10,417 nt of DNA from Pseudomonas sp. (GTDB taxonomy: Bacteria; Pseudomonadota; Gammaproteobacteria; Pseudomonadales; Pseudomonadaceae). Made by a program: the position numbers and the translations under genes. The stretch spans positions 1-10,417 of the forward strand of contig SKFV01000239.1 in NCBI GenBank assembly GCA_007117785.1, given 5' to 3'. The notes under the pieces are model-generated. The model was not told the DNA's origin and ran no database searches. It worked only from the letters and a program-made list of their open reading frames with translations. Every line of letters starts with the position of its first letter. The first letter of the stretch is position 1. Positions 1-6,730 of this stretch are shown one piece after another.

Positions 1-829
1 CTGCATCAGTCAGCGCATTTTCGCTGGCCTGAAACTCATAGAACAGGCCGGCCCCAATGTCCGTACCACCGCCTTCTGCGTAGTAGGTGACCAGTTTCTC
101 GAAGATATGCTCAAAAAAACCGTCATCGTTATCCAGATTCTCCAGTCGCACTTGGGCCATGCCGTCTACCCGGCGTATGGACGTCAGCAGGTCGACCGGG
201 GGGTGCATCAGCAGCACGCGTTGAAAGTCGAAAAACTGGCCTTGCTCGCGGTCCCACTGATCAACCCAGGCCGCATTCAGGGCGCCGAGGCTGAAGCCGG
301 CCAGCCGGTAATCGGTAACTTCCACGCCGGTACGTTGCTCGGCCTGCTCAACCGCCATGCGCATAACCCGGTAAAGATCCTCGGCATCTACCGGACCAAG
401 ACCAGGGCGGCCATGCTGTGAGGCCGCGGCAATAAAGTCATAATTGGTCGGTGACGACAGCAGGATGACATGCATGCCGGCATGCCAGAGAGCGTTGTTC
501 AGCGTATCCAGTCGCGGGGTATCAAAGCGTGAACCCGTGCCGGCAATCAGGAAGACCAGTGGCGCCGGCTCATCTTGCCAGGCCAGGCGCACAGTCAGGT
601 GGTTGAGCTCACGCATGAAACGCGGCAATTGCCGCTCGGGCAGGGCGCGCAGGCGCATATCGCGCTGCTGCACATCGGGCAAGTCGGAAAAGTCCTGGCG
701 CTGCTCTTGTGGCGTGCCGGCAATGCTGGCGACCAGGGCATTGGCTTCGGTAAAGCTGAACCCGGTTGCCAGGGCGGGCGCCGCCCACAGTGTCAGAAGT
801 AGCAGACATACTCTGCGGGTGCCGGTCAC
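1..829 (-). CDS. Exported alpha/beta-hydrolase-like protein (3' end beyond the window)
   Basis: The reading frame opens with GTG at 829-827, overlaps the stop codon of the upstream ABC transporter by 4 bases (GTGA), and stays open for 276 codons to the left edge, so the C-terminus is missing. Residues 1-21 look like a Sec signal peptide: basic TRR, a run of LLLLTLW, then an APALA cleavage box. This points to a periplasmic or envelope protein. A hydrophobic strand with an LIAGTGS turn (94-100) and a GFSLG nucleophile elbow (178-182, presumed nucleophile Ser180) between predicted strand and helix are typical of alpha/beta hydrolases. The acid and His of the triad cannot be confirmed because the end is not visible. 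The substrate is unknown. I judge the fold likely and the activity an inference. Translation is probably coupled to the transporter. No separate ribosome-binding site is obvious. Confidence 0.85.
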   Translation of the reverse strand, partial: MTGTRRVCLLLLTLWAAPALATGFSFTEANALVASIAGTPQEQRQDFSDLPDVQQRDMRLRALPERQLPRFMRELNHLTVRLAWQDEPAPLVFLIAGTGSRFDTPRLDTLNNALWHAGMHVILLSSPTNYDFIAAASQHGRPGLGPVDAEDLYRVMRMAVEQAEQRTGVEVTDYRLAGFSLGALNAAWVDQWDREQGQFFDFQRVLLMHPPVDLLTSIRRVDGMAQVRLENLDNDDGFFEHIFEKLVTYYAEGGGTDIGAGLFYEFQASENALTDA

Positions 830-2661
830 CGGGCGTCCTCGGCAATAAAACCACCCGACTGGCGTGCCCATAGGCGTGCATACAGGCCGTTCTGCTCAAG
901 CAGCTCGGCATGGGTGCCCTGTTCAATAATCTGCCCTTCATCCAGCACGATCAGGCGATCCATGGCGGCAATAGTCGACAGGCGGTGTGCAATGGCAATC
1001 ACGGTTTTGCCCTCCATGAGCTGGTTGAGCGTATCCTGAATGGCCGCTTCAACATCCGAGTCCAGCGCCGAGGTGGCTTCGTCAAGAATCAGAATGGGTG
1101 CATCCTTGAGCATCACGCGGGCAATTGCAATACGTTGCCTTTGGCCACCAGAGAGCTTGACCCCGCGTTCGCCGACATGGGCGTCATAGCCCTGACGACC
1201 TGCAGCATCGCATAACTCGGGAATAAATTGATCAGCCTGGGCGCGTTGGGCGGCTTGCTCGATCAGGGCCTGACCGGCATCGGGCCGGCCGTAGGCAATG
1301 TTTTCGCGTACCGAGCGGTGCAGCAAGGCGGTATCCTGGGTCACCATGCCGATATTGGCACGCAATGATTCCTGGGTCACCTGGCTGATGTCCTGGCCAT
1401 CAATCAGAATACGACCACCTTCCAGATCATAGAACCGCAGCAACAAATTAACCAGGGTTGATTTCCCCGCACCGGAGCGACCAACCAGGCCAATCTTTTC
1501 GCCGGGGCGAATAGCCAGACTGAATCGCTCCAGTACCCCGGCGCCCTTGCCATAGTGAAAGTCGACCTGCTCGAAGTGAATCGAGCCCTGGCTGACATCC
1601 AGCGGCTTGGCGTCTGCCGTATCCTCGACCAGGTGCGGACGGGAAATGGTGGCAATGCCATCCTGCACGGTGCCGATATTCTCGAACAATGCCGACAGTT
1701 CCCACATGATCCACTGCGACATCCCCCACAGGCGCAAAACCAGACCAACGGCCACAGCTACCGCGCCAACGCTGACGGCCTCGTGCATCCAGAGCCAGAT
1801 GGCCAGGCCGGTTACGCTGGCCAGCAACAAGGCATTGAGCAGATAGAGCAGGGTATAGACCAGAGTGACCAGGCGCATCTGCCGATACACCGTCTGCATA
1901 AAGTCCTGCATGCCTTCGCGGGCATAGCTGGATTCCCGTTGAGCGTGGGAAAACAGTTTGACTGTCTGGATATTGGTGTAGCTATCGACAATGCGCCCTG
2001 TCATCAGCGAACGGGCGTCAGCCTGCCGCTCGGCTACCTGGCCGAGCAGCGGTACGAAGTGCTGCATCAGCCATATATAGCCGAATAGCCAGGCGATCAG
2101 TGGCAGCATCAGTCGCCAGTCGGCGAGGCCAACAACCAGCAGGGTGCCAAGAAAGTAGACGCCAACGTAATTGAGCACATCAATCAGCTTGATCACGCAC
2201 TCGCGAACAGCCAGAGCGGTCTGCATCAGCTTGGTGGCGATCCGCCCGGCAAATTCATCCTGATAGAAACCCATCGACTGGCGCAGGAGATAGCGGTGCA
2301 CCAGCCAGCGAATGCGCATGGGGTAGTTGCCCATCAGCGTCTGGTGGCTGAACAGGGCATTGAAGAGGATCAATACAGGCAGCAGGCCGAGCACCACAAA
2401 GCCCATCATCCAGAGCATGCTGCCTTCGCTCTGCAAGAAGGTTTCCCGGTTCTGTTCGCTCAGCCAGTCAACTATATTGCCGAGAAAACTGAACAGCCAG
2501 ACCTCGATGAGAGCAATGCACGCCATCAAGAGGGCGGCCATGATCAATGAAGGCCAGGCACCCCGGGTGTAATGCAGGCAAAAAGCGAGCAGCGTGCGTG
2601 GCGGCTCGCCGGGCTCTCCGGCAGGGAAGGGGTCAAGACGGCGTTCAAACCAGCGGAACAT
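826..2661 (-). CDS. ABC exporter half-transporter (fused permease and ATPase)
   Basis: This 611-aa protein has the architecture of a type IV ABC exporter, MsbA/MdlB-like. Residues about 35-320 form the membrane domain with around six hydrophobic helices (about 35-62, 82-103, 160-180, 183-202, 264-290, 295-315). Residues about 360-600 form the ATPase. The ATPase is complete: Walker A GRSGAGKS (394-401), Q-loop Gln442, X-loop GERG (497-500), signature LSGGQ (503-507), Walker B ILILDE with catalytic Glu528, D-loop SALD (531-534) and H-loop His559. As a half-transporter it should act as a dimer in the inner membrane and export a substrate using ATP. The substrate cannot be read from sequence. The ATG at 2661 has only a weak ribosome-binding site, but the frame and hydrophilic N-terminus suit this family. 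Its stop overlaps the start of the secreted hydrolase-like gene, suggesting a two-gene operon. Confidence 0.95.
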   Translation of the reverse strand: MFRWFERRLDPFPAGEPGEPPRTLLAFCLHYTRGAWPSLIMAALLMACIALIEVWLFSFLGNIVDWLSEQNRETFLQSEGSMLWMMGFVVLGLLPVLILFNALFSHQTLMGNYPMRIRWLVHRYLLRQSMGFYQDEFAGRIATKLMQTALAVRECVIKLIDVLNYVGVYFLGTLLVVGLADWRLMLPLIAWLFGYIWLMQHFVPLLGQVAERQADARSLMTGRIVDSYTNIQTVKLFSHAQRESSYAREGMQDFMQTVYRQMRLVTLVYTLLYLLNALLLASVTGLAIWLWMHEAVSVGAVAVAVGLVLRLWGMSQWIMWELSALFENIGTVQDGIATISRPHLVEDTADAKPLDVSQGSIHFEQVDFHYGKGAGVLERFSLAIRPGEKIGLVGRSGAGKSTLVNLLLRFYDLEGGRILIDGQDISQVTQESLRANIGMVTQDTALLHRSVRENIAYGRPDAGQALIEQAAQRAQADQFIPELCDAAGRQGYDAHVGERGVKLSGGQRQRIAIARVMLKDAPILILDEATSALDSDVEAAIQDTLNQLMEGKTVIAIAHRLSTIAAMDRLIVLDEGQIIEQGTHAELLEQNGLYARLWARQSGGFIAEDAR

Positions 2662-2693
2662 GCAGGGTTACCGGGTGTCATAAAAGGAGGCGT

Positions 2694-2723
2694 ATTATCC
2701 GGCCCGGCTCCTGCAAGACTCAA
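2694..2723 (-). promoter_or_regulatory. Candidate sigma70 promoter for the ABC exporter operon
   Basis: On the minus strand, TTGAGT (2723-2718, 4 of 6 to the -35 consensus) and GATAAT (2699-2694, 5 of 6 to the -10 consensus) are separated by 18 bases. Transcription would start near 2687, giving a leader of about 26 bases before the ATG at 2661. The match is by eye and untested. Confidence 0.5.
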
Positions 2724-2760
2724 GGGTCAATATACCTCAGGGTGTTTTCAGGAAGCCGGT

Positions 2761-2770
2761 AAAGCGCTTT
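2761..2770. repeat. Perfect 10-bp palindrome
   Basis: AAAGCGCTTT is its own reverse complement. It lies about 38 bases upstream of the -35 box of the exporter promoter, where an activator or repressor could bind. A 10-bp palindrome can occur by chance. Confidence 0.35.
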
Positions 2771-2812
2771 GCGCTGTCGCCCTCGGGGTATGCACAAGCA
2801 CATGCGCGATTT

Positions 2813-2823
2813 CGGTCAGACCG
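2813..2823. repeat. 11-bp palindrome CGGTC-A-GACCG
   Basis: Five-base arms flank a single central A in the middle of the divergent intergenic region. It is a possible regulator site, but short enough to be chance. Confidence 0.3.
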
Positions 2824-2909
2824 CTCATATACAACAGGTAAATTGCACTGTGTCGGTTGTTTTGTCCGGCTGAGCTTGCCGCCTCGGGGTTTTTCATCGG
2901 TTTCTTGCT

Positions 2910-2940
2910 CAAAAGTGCCAACTGGTTCACGGTACTTTTG
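2910..2940. repeat. 31-base inverted repeat, possible operator or hairpin
   Basis: The left arm CAAAAGTGCC (2910-2919) pairs along all ten positions with GGTACTTTTG (2931-2940), nine Watson-Crick and one G-T, around an 11-base loop. TTG at 2905-2907 and CAA at 2942-2944 could extend the stem after a small internal bulge. Neither strand has a T-run after the stem, so a Rho-independent terminator is unlikely. It lies 113 bases upstream of the ATG at 3054 and fits an operator or a structured leader better. Confidence 0.5.
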
Positions 2941-3041
2941 CCAAATATGTCTTACACTCATAGGCGGTGTGGCAGGATACTTATTGTCATGGTGTATTAC
3001 GGTGTTGTTACCCGATATGGAAATCTGCGATCAGGAATGTC

Positions 3042-3048
3042 AGAGGAA
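3042..3048 (+). promoter_or_regulatory. Ribosome-binding site deciding the start at 3054
   Basis: AGAGGAA ends 5 bases before the ATG at 3054. It favours this ATG over the in-frame ATG at 2967, which would add 29 residues rich in Cys and Trp that look like translated intergenic DNA. Confidence 0.75.
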
Positions 3049-3053
3049 TTAAC

Positions 3054-3875
3054 ATGAGTCAGCCAGGCCGGCCACTCACCGAAGCGGTCATGTTCTTCTC
3101 CCAATGGGGTATCTGCAAGCAGATGCTGTTCCCTGAGTTCGAGGCGTTGCTCGACGGTATGGTCAGTACCCCCGAGTTTGCCGATGAAACCATGGATGCC
3201 GTGTTCCTGCAGATCAGTTCGCGGCTGCATGTGCGCGGTGCAGTGTTCTTTACCATTGATTTTGACCAGGAAGGCAATATCAGCCCGCTGTGGAATCTGC
3301 CGCTGCGATTGATGGCGGACAAGGCAGGGCGTGGCCCGGATATGGGTGGTGGCCCTATTCGTCTGGCCTGCGCCGGTTTTACCCGGCATCCGCAGTACAA
3401 GGCACACCTGTGGAAGCCCGCCCAGCGAGGCGGACGATCCGACTTGCTGCATATCAAGGATGCGGTAACCCGCAATACCTTGGGCATCCTCAGCGAGGAT
3501 GACAACGCGCTGGCAATGCTGGCTGCCGGACAGCTGCACATGGCGGCAGAGGATTCCTGGTTTGGCGAGCAGGAAGAGAGTACTCCGGCGCCTGACAGTG
3601 AAACCGTGTTGATTGCCGAGCGGGATAGCCATCGACGTGAAGCTGACGAGTTACGCCAGCAGATCGATGCCCTGCAAACCGAATTGCAGATTGTTCAACA
3701 GGCGCGGGATAATGATATTGAAATGCTGCGCCAGTCCCATCGTGAGCATCTTGAGGTGCTGCAGGGCGAGATGCTGGATATCAAGCAGTCGCTGGAAGAG
3801 CAGCAACAACACAACCTCAACCTCAAACGCGAACTGTCCAAACTGCAACAAAAGCATCCGGTAGACCCCGGCTGA
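3054..3875 (+). CDS. Conserved hypothetical protein with C-terminal coiled coil
   Basis: I recognise this 273-aa protein only as the uncharacterised gene often found before nadK in Pseudomonas. Residues 1-170 look globular and soluble, with no signal peptide or membrane segment. They include aromatic-rich stretches (VMFFSQWG at 12-19, GAVFFTIDF at 62-70) and a glycine-rich turn (GRGPDMGGG at 92-100). Residues 171-182 are an acidic, Pro/Ser-rich linker. Residues about 185-267 are Glu/Gln/Arg/Leu-rich with heptad-spaced hydrophobics (for example Leu200 and Leu207, Leu257 and Leu264), a strong coiled-coil signature implying self-association or a scaffold role. I see no nucleotide-binding or catalytic motif. 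It ends 86 bases before nadK on the same strand. The function is unknown, and automatic labels such as chromosome segregation protein would rest only on the coiled coil. Confidence 0.9.
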   Translation: MSQPGRPLTEAVMFFSQWGICKQMLFPEFEALLDGMVSTPEFADETMDAVFLQISSRLHVRGAVFFTIDFDQEGNISPLWNLPLRLMADKAGRGPDMGGGPIRLACAGFTRHPQYKAHLWKPAQRGGRSDLLHIKDAVTRNTLGILSEDDNALAMLAAGQLHMAAEDSWFGEQEESTPAPDSETVLIAERDSHRREADELRQQIDALQTELQIVQQARDNDIEMLRQSHREHLEVLQGEMLDIKQSLEEQQQHNLNLKRELSKLQQKHPVDPG

Positions 3876-3876
3876 T

Positions 3877-3905
3877 TTGCCTCCTTCCCTCTGCTGCGGA
3901 ATAAT
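3877..3905 (+). promoter_or_regulatory. Candidate sigma70 promoter for nadK
   Basis: TTGCCT (3877-3882, 4 of 6) and AATAAT (3900-3905, 5 of 6) are spaced by exactly 17 bases in the gap before nadK. Transcription would start near 3912, leaving a leader of about 50 bases. It would let nadK and the following genes be expressed independently of the coiled-coil gene. It was found by eye only. Confidence 0.4.
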
Positions 3906-3961
3906 CGTTGTTCCAGCTGAGCCGTGTGTGCCGGTCAGCCAATGCAGTCCAGTGAGGTGAT

Positions 3962-4846
3962 ATGGAGCAGTTCCGTAATATCGGCCTGATAGGCCGACTC
4001 GGCAGTGGCAGGGTGGTCGATACCCTCAAGCGCCTGAAACGCTTTCTGCTCGACAGTGGCCACACGGTTATTCTCGAAGATGCGGTAGCCGATCTCATGC
4101 CTGGCCATAATCTTCAGGTCTGCTCGCGCAAGATGATGGGGGAGATCTGTGATCTGGTGATCGTAGTGGGCGGTGACGGCAGTTTGCTGGGTGCGGCGCG
4201 TGCCCTGTGTCGTTACAACATCCCGGTACTGGGCGTTAATCGGGGCGGCCTGGGTTTTCTCACCGATATTTCGCCAGATGAGCTGGAAACCCGGGTTGGT
4301 CGTGTACTGGCGGGTGAATACATGATGGAAACCCGTTTTTTGCTGGATGCCTTCGTACGGCGAGACGAAGAGCAGCTCGGCAGCAGTGAAGCGCTGAATG
4401 ACGTGGTACTGCACCCGGGCAAATCTGCTCGCATGATCGAGTTCGAGCTGCATATTGATGGCCAGTTCGTCTACAGCCAGAAATCCGACGGCTTGATAGT
4501 GGCTACCCCGACGGGCTCAACCGCTTATTCATTATCTGCCGGTGGACCGATTATGCATCCCAAGCTTGAAGCTATGGTATTGGTGCCGATGTTTCCGCAC
4601 ACCCTGTCCAGCCGTCCGATTGTGGTCGACAGTAACAGCGAGTTGAAAATAATCGTTTCCAAGCAGAGTGGCATCTACCCGCAAGTCAGCTGTGATGGTC
4701 AGGTGCATATGACCTGTGCTCCCGGTGACAGCATCACTATTCGCAAGAAACCGCATAAATTGCGCCTGCTGCACCCACTGGACCATAATTTTTACGGTAT
4801 TTGTCGGGAAAAACTGGGCTGGTCCAGCCGCTTGACGGAGGGCTGA
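3962..4846 (+). CDS. nadK: NAD kinase
   Basis: NAD kinase phosphorylates NAD+ at the 2' position of the adenosine ribose using ATP, making NADP+ in the cytosol. It is the only known route to NADP and is normally essential. The 294-aa length matches bacterial NadK. Diagnostic motifs are GGDGS (70-74) with catalytic Asp72, the GVNRGGLGFLTD segment (91-102), the NAD-contacting ALNDVVLH segment (144-151, Asn146-Asp147), and the TPTGSTAYSLSAGGP segment (182-196). The N-terminal FRNIGLIGR resembles other pseudomonad NadK starts. GAGGTG at 3953-3958 sits just upstream of the ATG. A metallophosphoesterase gene follows after only 2 bases, and a possible promoter precedes it. Confidence 0.97.
   Translation: MEQFRNIGLIGRLGSGRVVDTLKRLKRFLLDSGHTVILEDAVADLMPGHNLQVCSRKMMGEICDLVIVVGGDGSLLGAARALCRYNIPVLGVNRGGLGFLTDISPDELETRVGRVLAGEYMMETRFLLDAFVRRDEEQLGSSEALNDVVLHPGKSARMIEFELHIDGQFVYSQKSDGLIVATPTGSTAYSLSAGGPIMHPKLEAMVLVPMFPHTLSSRPIVVDSNSELKIIVSKQSGIYPQVSCDGQVHMTCAPGDSITIRKKPHKLRLLHPLDHNFYGICREKLGWSSRLTEG
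4837..4842 (+). promoter_or_regulatory. Ribosome-binding site deciding the start at 4849
   Basis: GGAGGG inside the last codons of nadK ends 6 bases before the ATG at 4849. It supports that start over the in-frame ATG at 4801, which would overlap nadK by 46 bases and lacks an upstream site. Confidence 0.75.
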
Positions 4847-4848
4847 AC

Positions 4849-5817
4849 ATGTCCTCTGCGACGGTCGTTCAAGGTTACGACATTATTGGTGATATCCATG
4901 GGTGCGGGCAGACCCTGGAGCGCCTGCTGGAACAGATGGGTTACCGTTGCCTGTCTGGCGTCTGGCAGCATTCGCAGCGCAAGGCATTGTTTCTCGGCGA
5001 TATTATTGATCGCGGGCCGCGCATTCGTGAGGCTCTGCACCTGGTGCGCGATATGGTTGAAGCGGGGCATGCGCAGTGCATCATGGGCAACCATGAATTC
5101 AACGCTCTGGCCTGGTCGACCCAGGCACCACCCGGCAGCGGGCAACAGTTTGTGCGTGAGCATAATGATCGAAACTATCGTCAGATCGGCGAAACACTGC
5201 ATCAATTTGCTGCCTGGCCGGATGAGTGGGCCGAATTTCTCGACTGGTTCTATCAGTTGCCCTTGTTGCTGGATCTGGGTGATTTCCGCCTGGTGCATGC
5301 CTGTTGGGATCAGGGACTGATTACGCCCTTTATCAATCAGTATCCGGACGCCTGTATCGATAGCGACTTTGTGCGCAATGCGGTGGATGCGGACACCTTT
5401 GCTGCGCAAGTGCTGGACCGCTTGCTGCGAGGTACGGATATGCGTCTGCCTCATGGCATGACCATGACCGGCAAAGATGGCTTTGTTCGGGCTTTTTTTC
5501 GCACCAAATTCTGGGAAGACAACCCGCAAACCTACGGTGATATTGTATTTCAGCCCGATGGCCTGCCGGAGGAAATTGCGGCACGGCCACTGAGTGACAC
5601 CCAGAAAGCTGAGTTACTGGTGTACGGTCCGGATCAACCCATTCTCTTTGTTGGACATTATTGGCAACAAGGTAAACCGCATCCGATCCGCCCGAATCTG
5701 GCCTGCCTGGATTACAGTGCGGTCAAATATGGCAAACTGGTTGCTTACCGTTGGCAGGGTGAACGTCATCTTGAGCGTGATAACTTTGTCTGGGTCGATG
5801 TGCCGCGTCTGGCCTGA
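4849..5817 (+). CDS. PPP-type metallophosphoesterase
   Basis: This 322-aa protein carries the calcineurin-like phosphoesterase signature: GDIHG (14-18), GDIIDRG (50-56) and GNHE (80-83). Two later histidines sit in typical metal-ligand settings, LVHACWD (His150) and FVGHYW (His270). Predicted metal ligands are Asp15, His17, Asp51, Asn81, His150 and His270, with His82 as the general acid. The family includes lambda-type protein phosphatases, PrpE and ApaH (Ap4A hydrolase), so it probably hydrolyses a phosphoester or nucleotide pyrophosphate in the cytosol. The true substrate cannot be decided from sequence, and the segment between His150 and His270 is longer and unlike canonical ApaH as I recall it. 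It begins 2 bases after nadK, so translation is probably coupled. That pairing could link it to nucleotide metabolism, but this is inference. Confidence 0.9.
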   Translation: MSSATVVQGYDIIGDIHGCGQTLERLLEQMGYRCLSGVWQHSQRKALFLGDIIDRGPRIREALHLVRDMVEAGHAQCIMGNHEFNALAWSTQAPPGSGQQFVREHNDRNYRQIGETLHQFAAWPDEWAEFLDWFYQLPLLLDLGDFRLVHACWDQGLITPFINQYPDACIDSDFVRNAVDADTFAAQVLDRLLRGTDMRLPHGMTMTGKDGFVRAFFRTKFWEDNPQTYGDIVFQPDGLPEEIAARPLSDTQKAELLVYGPDQPILFVGHYWQQGKPHPIRPNLACLDYSAVKYGKLVAYRWQGERHLERDNFVWVDVPRLA

Positions 5818-5831
5818 TTCTAGGAGCCTGA

Positions 5832-6668
5832 ATGATTCCCGCGTTGAAGCGTCCGATTGAGGAAGATCTGAGCCATCTGGCGCGCTTTTTGCGCAACAGA
5901 GGAGTGGTGCATCGGGTAACCGAAGAGGGGACGCAGCAAGTGGTCTGGGCGGTCGATGAGGCGGATGCCCAGGTGATTCAGGCTCTGTACCGTGATGGTG
6001 TGCCTGACGCTATTGAACCAGAGCCTGCCCGGCAGCGCGGTGCCACGGCCTGGCAGCGCACCCTGCAACATATTCCGATGACGCTGGCGGTGCTGGCCAT
6101 TACCGCATTGGTGGCCGTGCTCAGTCGCCTGGGCACTGATGGCAGCGTGCTGATTCCGCTGACGTTTACTCCGTTTATCCCGGGAGAAGGGTTTGCAGCC
6201 TATCCGGACCTGACCCAGTGGTGGCGATTGATTACGCCGATCTTTATCCATTTCGGCATGTTGCACCTGGCGTTCAATGCGCTCTGGTACTGGGAACTGG
6301 GCCGGCGCATCGAGATTCGCTCCGGTAGTCTGTTCCTGCTGGGCGTGACCCTGTTGTTTGCGCTGGTATCCAACATCAGTCAATGGCTGTTCGGTGCGCC
6401 GGGTCTGTTTGGTGGCCTGTCCGGGGTGCTTTATGGTCTGCTCGGGTATTGCTGGCTGTACCAGTGGCTGTGCCCGAACGTGCATTTTGATCTGCCCAAA
6501 GGCGTAGTGGTGCTGATGCTGGTCTGGCTGGTGCTCTGCCTCAGCGGGCTGGTCACCATGCTGGGTTTTGGTGCCATTGCCAATGCCGCTCATGTGGGTG
6601 GTCTGGTTATTGGTGGCCTGGCCGGGCTGGTTGCCGGTGGGCTGCAACGTCAGCGGCAAGCCGGCTGA
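5832..6668 (+). CDS. glpG: Rhomboid intramembrane serine protease, GlpG-like
   Basis: Rhomboids cut transmembrane segments of other membrane proteins within the inner membrane. This 278-aa protein has the GlpG layout: a soluble N-terminal domain (about 1-65, with the ARFLRNRGVVHRV and VVWAVDEADAQ segments resembling the GlpG cytoplasmic domain), then six hydrophobic helices from about residue 80. Family motifs are present: Trp131-Arg132 of the WR motif, the HLAFN segment with His145 and Asn149 for the oxyanion hole, GLSG (195-198) with nucleophile Ser197, and NAAHVGG with catalytic His254. The Ser-His dyad is therefore intact. AGGAG at 5822-5826 ends 5 bases before the ATG, and the gene starts 14 bases after the phosphoesterase stop. 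Its natural substrate is unknown. Confidence 0.93.
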   Translation: MIPALKRPIEEDLSHLARFLRNRGVVHRVTEEGTQQVVWAVDEADAQVIQALYRDGVPDAIEPEPARQRGATAWQRTLQHIPMTLAVLAITALVAVLSRLGTDGSVLIPLTFTPFIPGEGFAAYPDLTQWWRLITPIFIHFGMLHLAFNALWYWELGRRIEIRSGSLFLLGVTLLFALVSNISQWLFGAPGLFGGLSGVLYGLLGYCWLYQWLCPNVHFDLPKGVVVLMLVWLVLCLSGLVTMLGFGAIANAAHVGGLVIGGLAGLVAGGLQRQRQAG

Positions 6669-6683
6669 AAATACTTATCCCAA

Positions 6684-6701
6684 TGGTCGGCTCGCCGGCC
6701 A
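6684..6701 (+). other. GC-rich hairpin in the rhomboid-yeaC gap
   Basis: TGGTCGG-CTCG-CCGGCCA folds into a 7-bp stem with one G-T pair and a 4-base loop, 15 bases after the rhomboid stop. No T-run follows, so it is not a standard terminator. It might affect mRNA stability or partial readthrough. A short GC-rich stem can also arise by chance. Confidence 0.3.
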
Positions 6702-6730
6702 ATCGTTATCGCTTTTATCGGAGTACTGCC

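Larger units (their letters stand above)
2662..3053. other. Divergent intergenic region with small palindromes
   Basis: This 392-base stretch separates the leftward exporter operon from the rightward nadK-pepN cluster. It holds the exporter promoter near its left end, three palindromes (2761-2770, 2813-2823, 2910-2940) and the ribosome-binding site for the gene at 3054. Short open frames on both strands are present, but none has a convincing start, ribosome-binding site or recognisable product. I could not identify a strong promoter for the rightward gene: TTGTCA at 2984-2989 is a good -35 hexamer but lacks a good -10 partner. Confidence 0.6.

Noticed and set aside
107..848. Plus-strand frames opposite the hydrolase-like gene
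   Set aside because: The minus-strand GTG frame has a signal peptide, a nucleophile elbow and overlap with the transporter stop. The plus-strand frames are Arg/Ser/Gly-rich with no motif.
2910..2940. Inverted repeat as a Rho-independent terminator
   Set aside because: No T-run follows the stem on either strand, and it lies upstream of two divergent genes where no transcript is expected to end.
2737..2961. Short minus-strand frames in the divergent intergenic region (74 and 60 codons)
   Set aside because: No ribosome-binding site, low-information composition and no recognisable product. They overlap the palindromes and are more likely non-coding.
2967..3053. Upstream in-frame start adding 29 residues to the coiled-coil protein
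   Set aside because: The ATG at 3054 has an AGAGGAA site at proper spacing. The extension is Cys/Trp-rich and looks non-coding.
2662..3053. tRNA, small RNA or CRISPR repeat in the intergenic region
   Set aside because: No cloverleaf with a GTTCRA-type T-arm and acceptor pairing, and no regularly spaced repeats. GGTTCAC in the dyad loop resembles part of a T-arm, but the surrounding arms do not form a tRNA.
2997..3632. 211-codon minus-strand frame opposite the coiled-coil gene
   Set aside because: The plus-strand gene has a good ribosome-binding site, sensible composition and a structured coiled coil. The reverse frame shows none of these.
4792..5529. 245-codon minus-strand frame opposite the metallophosphoesterase
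   Set aside because: Shadow of a well-supported gene, with no ribosome-binding site or recognisable motif.
5820..6659. 279-codon minus-strand frame opposite the rhomboid gene
   Set aside because: Gln/His/Arg-rich sequence with no domain, mirroring a gene with clear catalytic motifs on the other strand.
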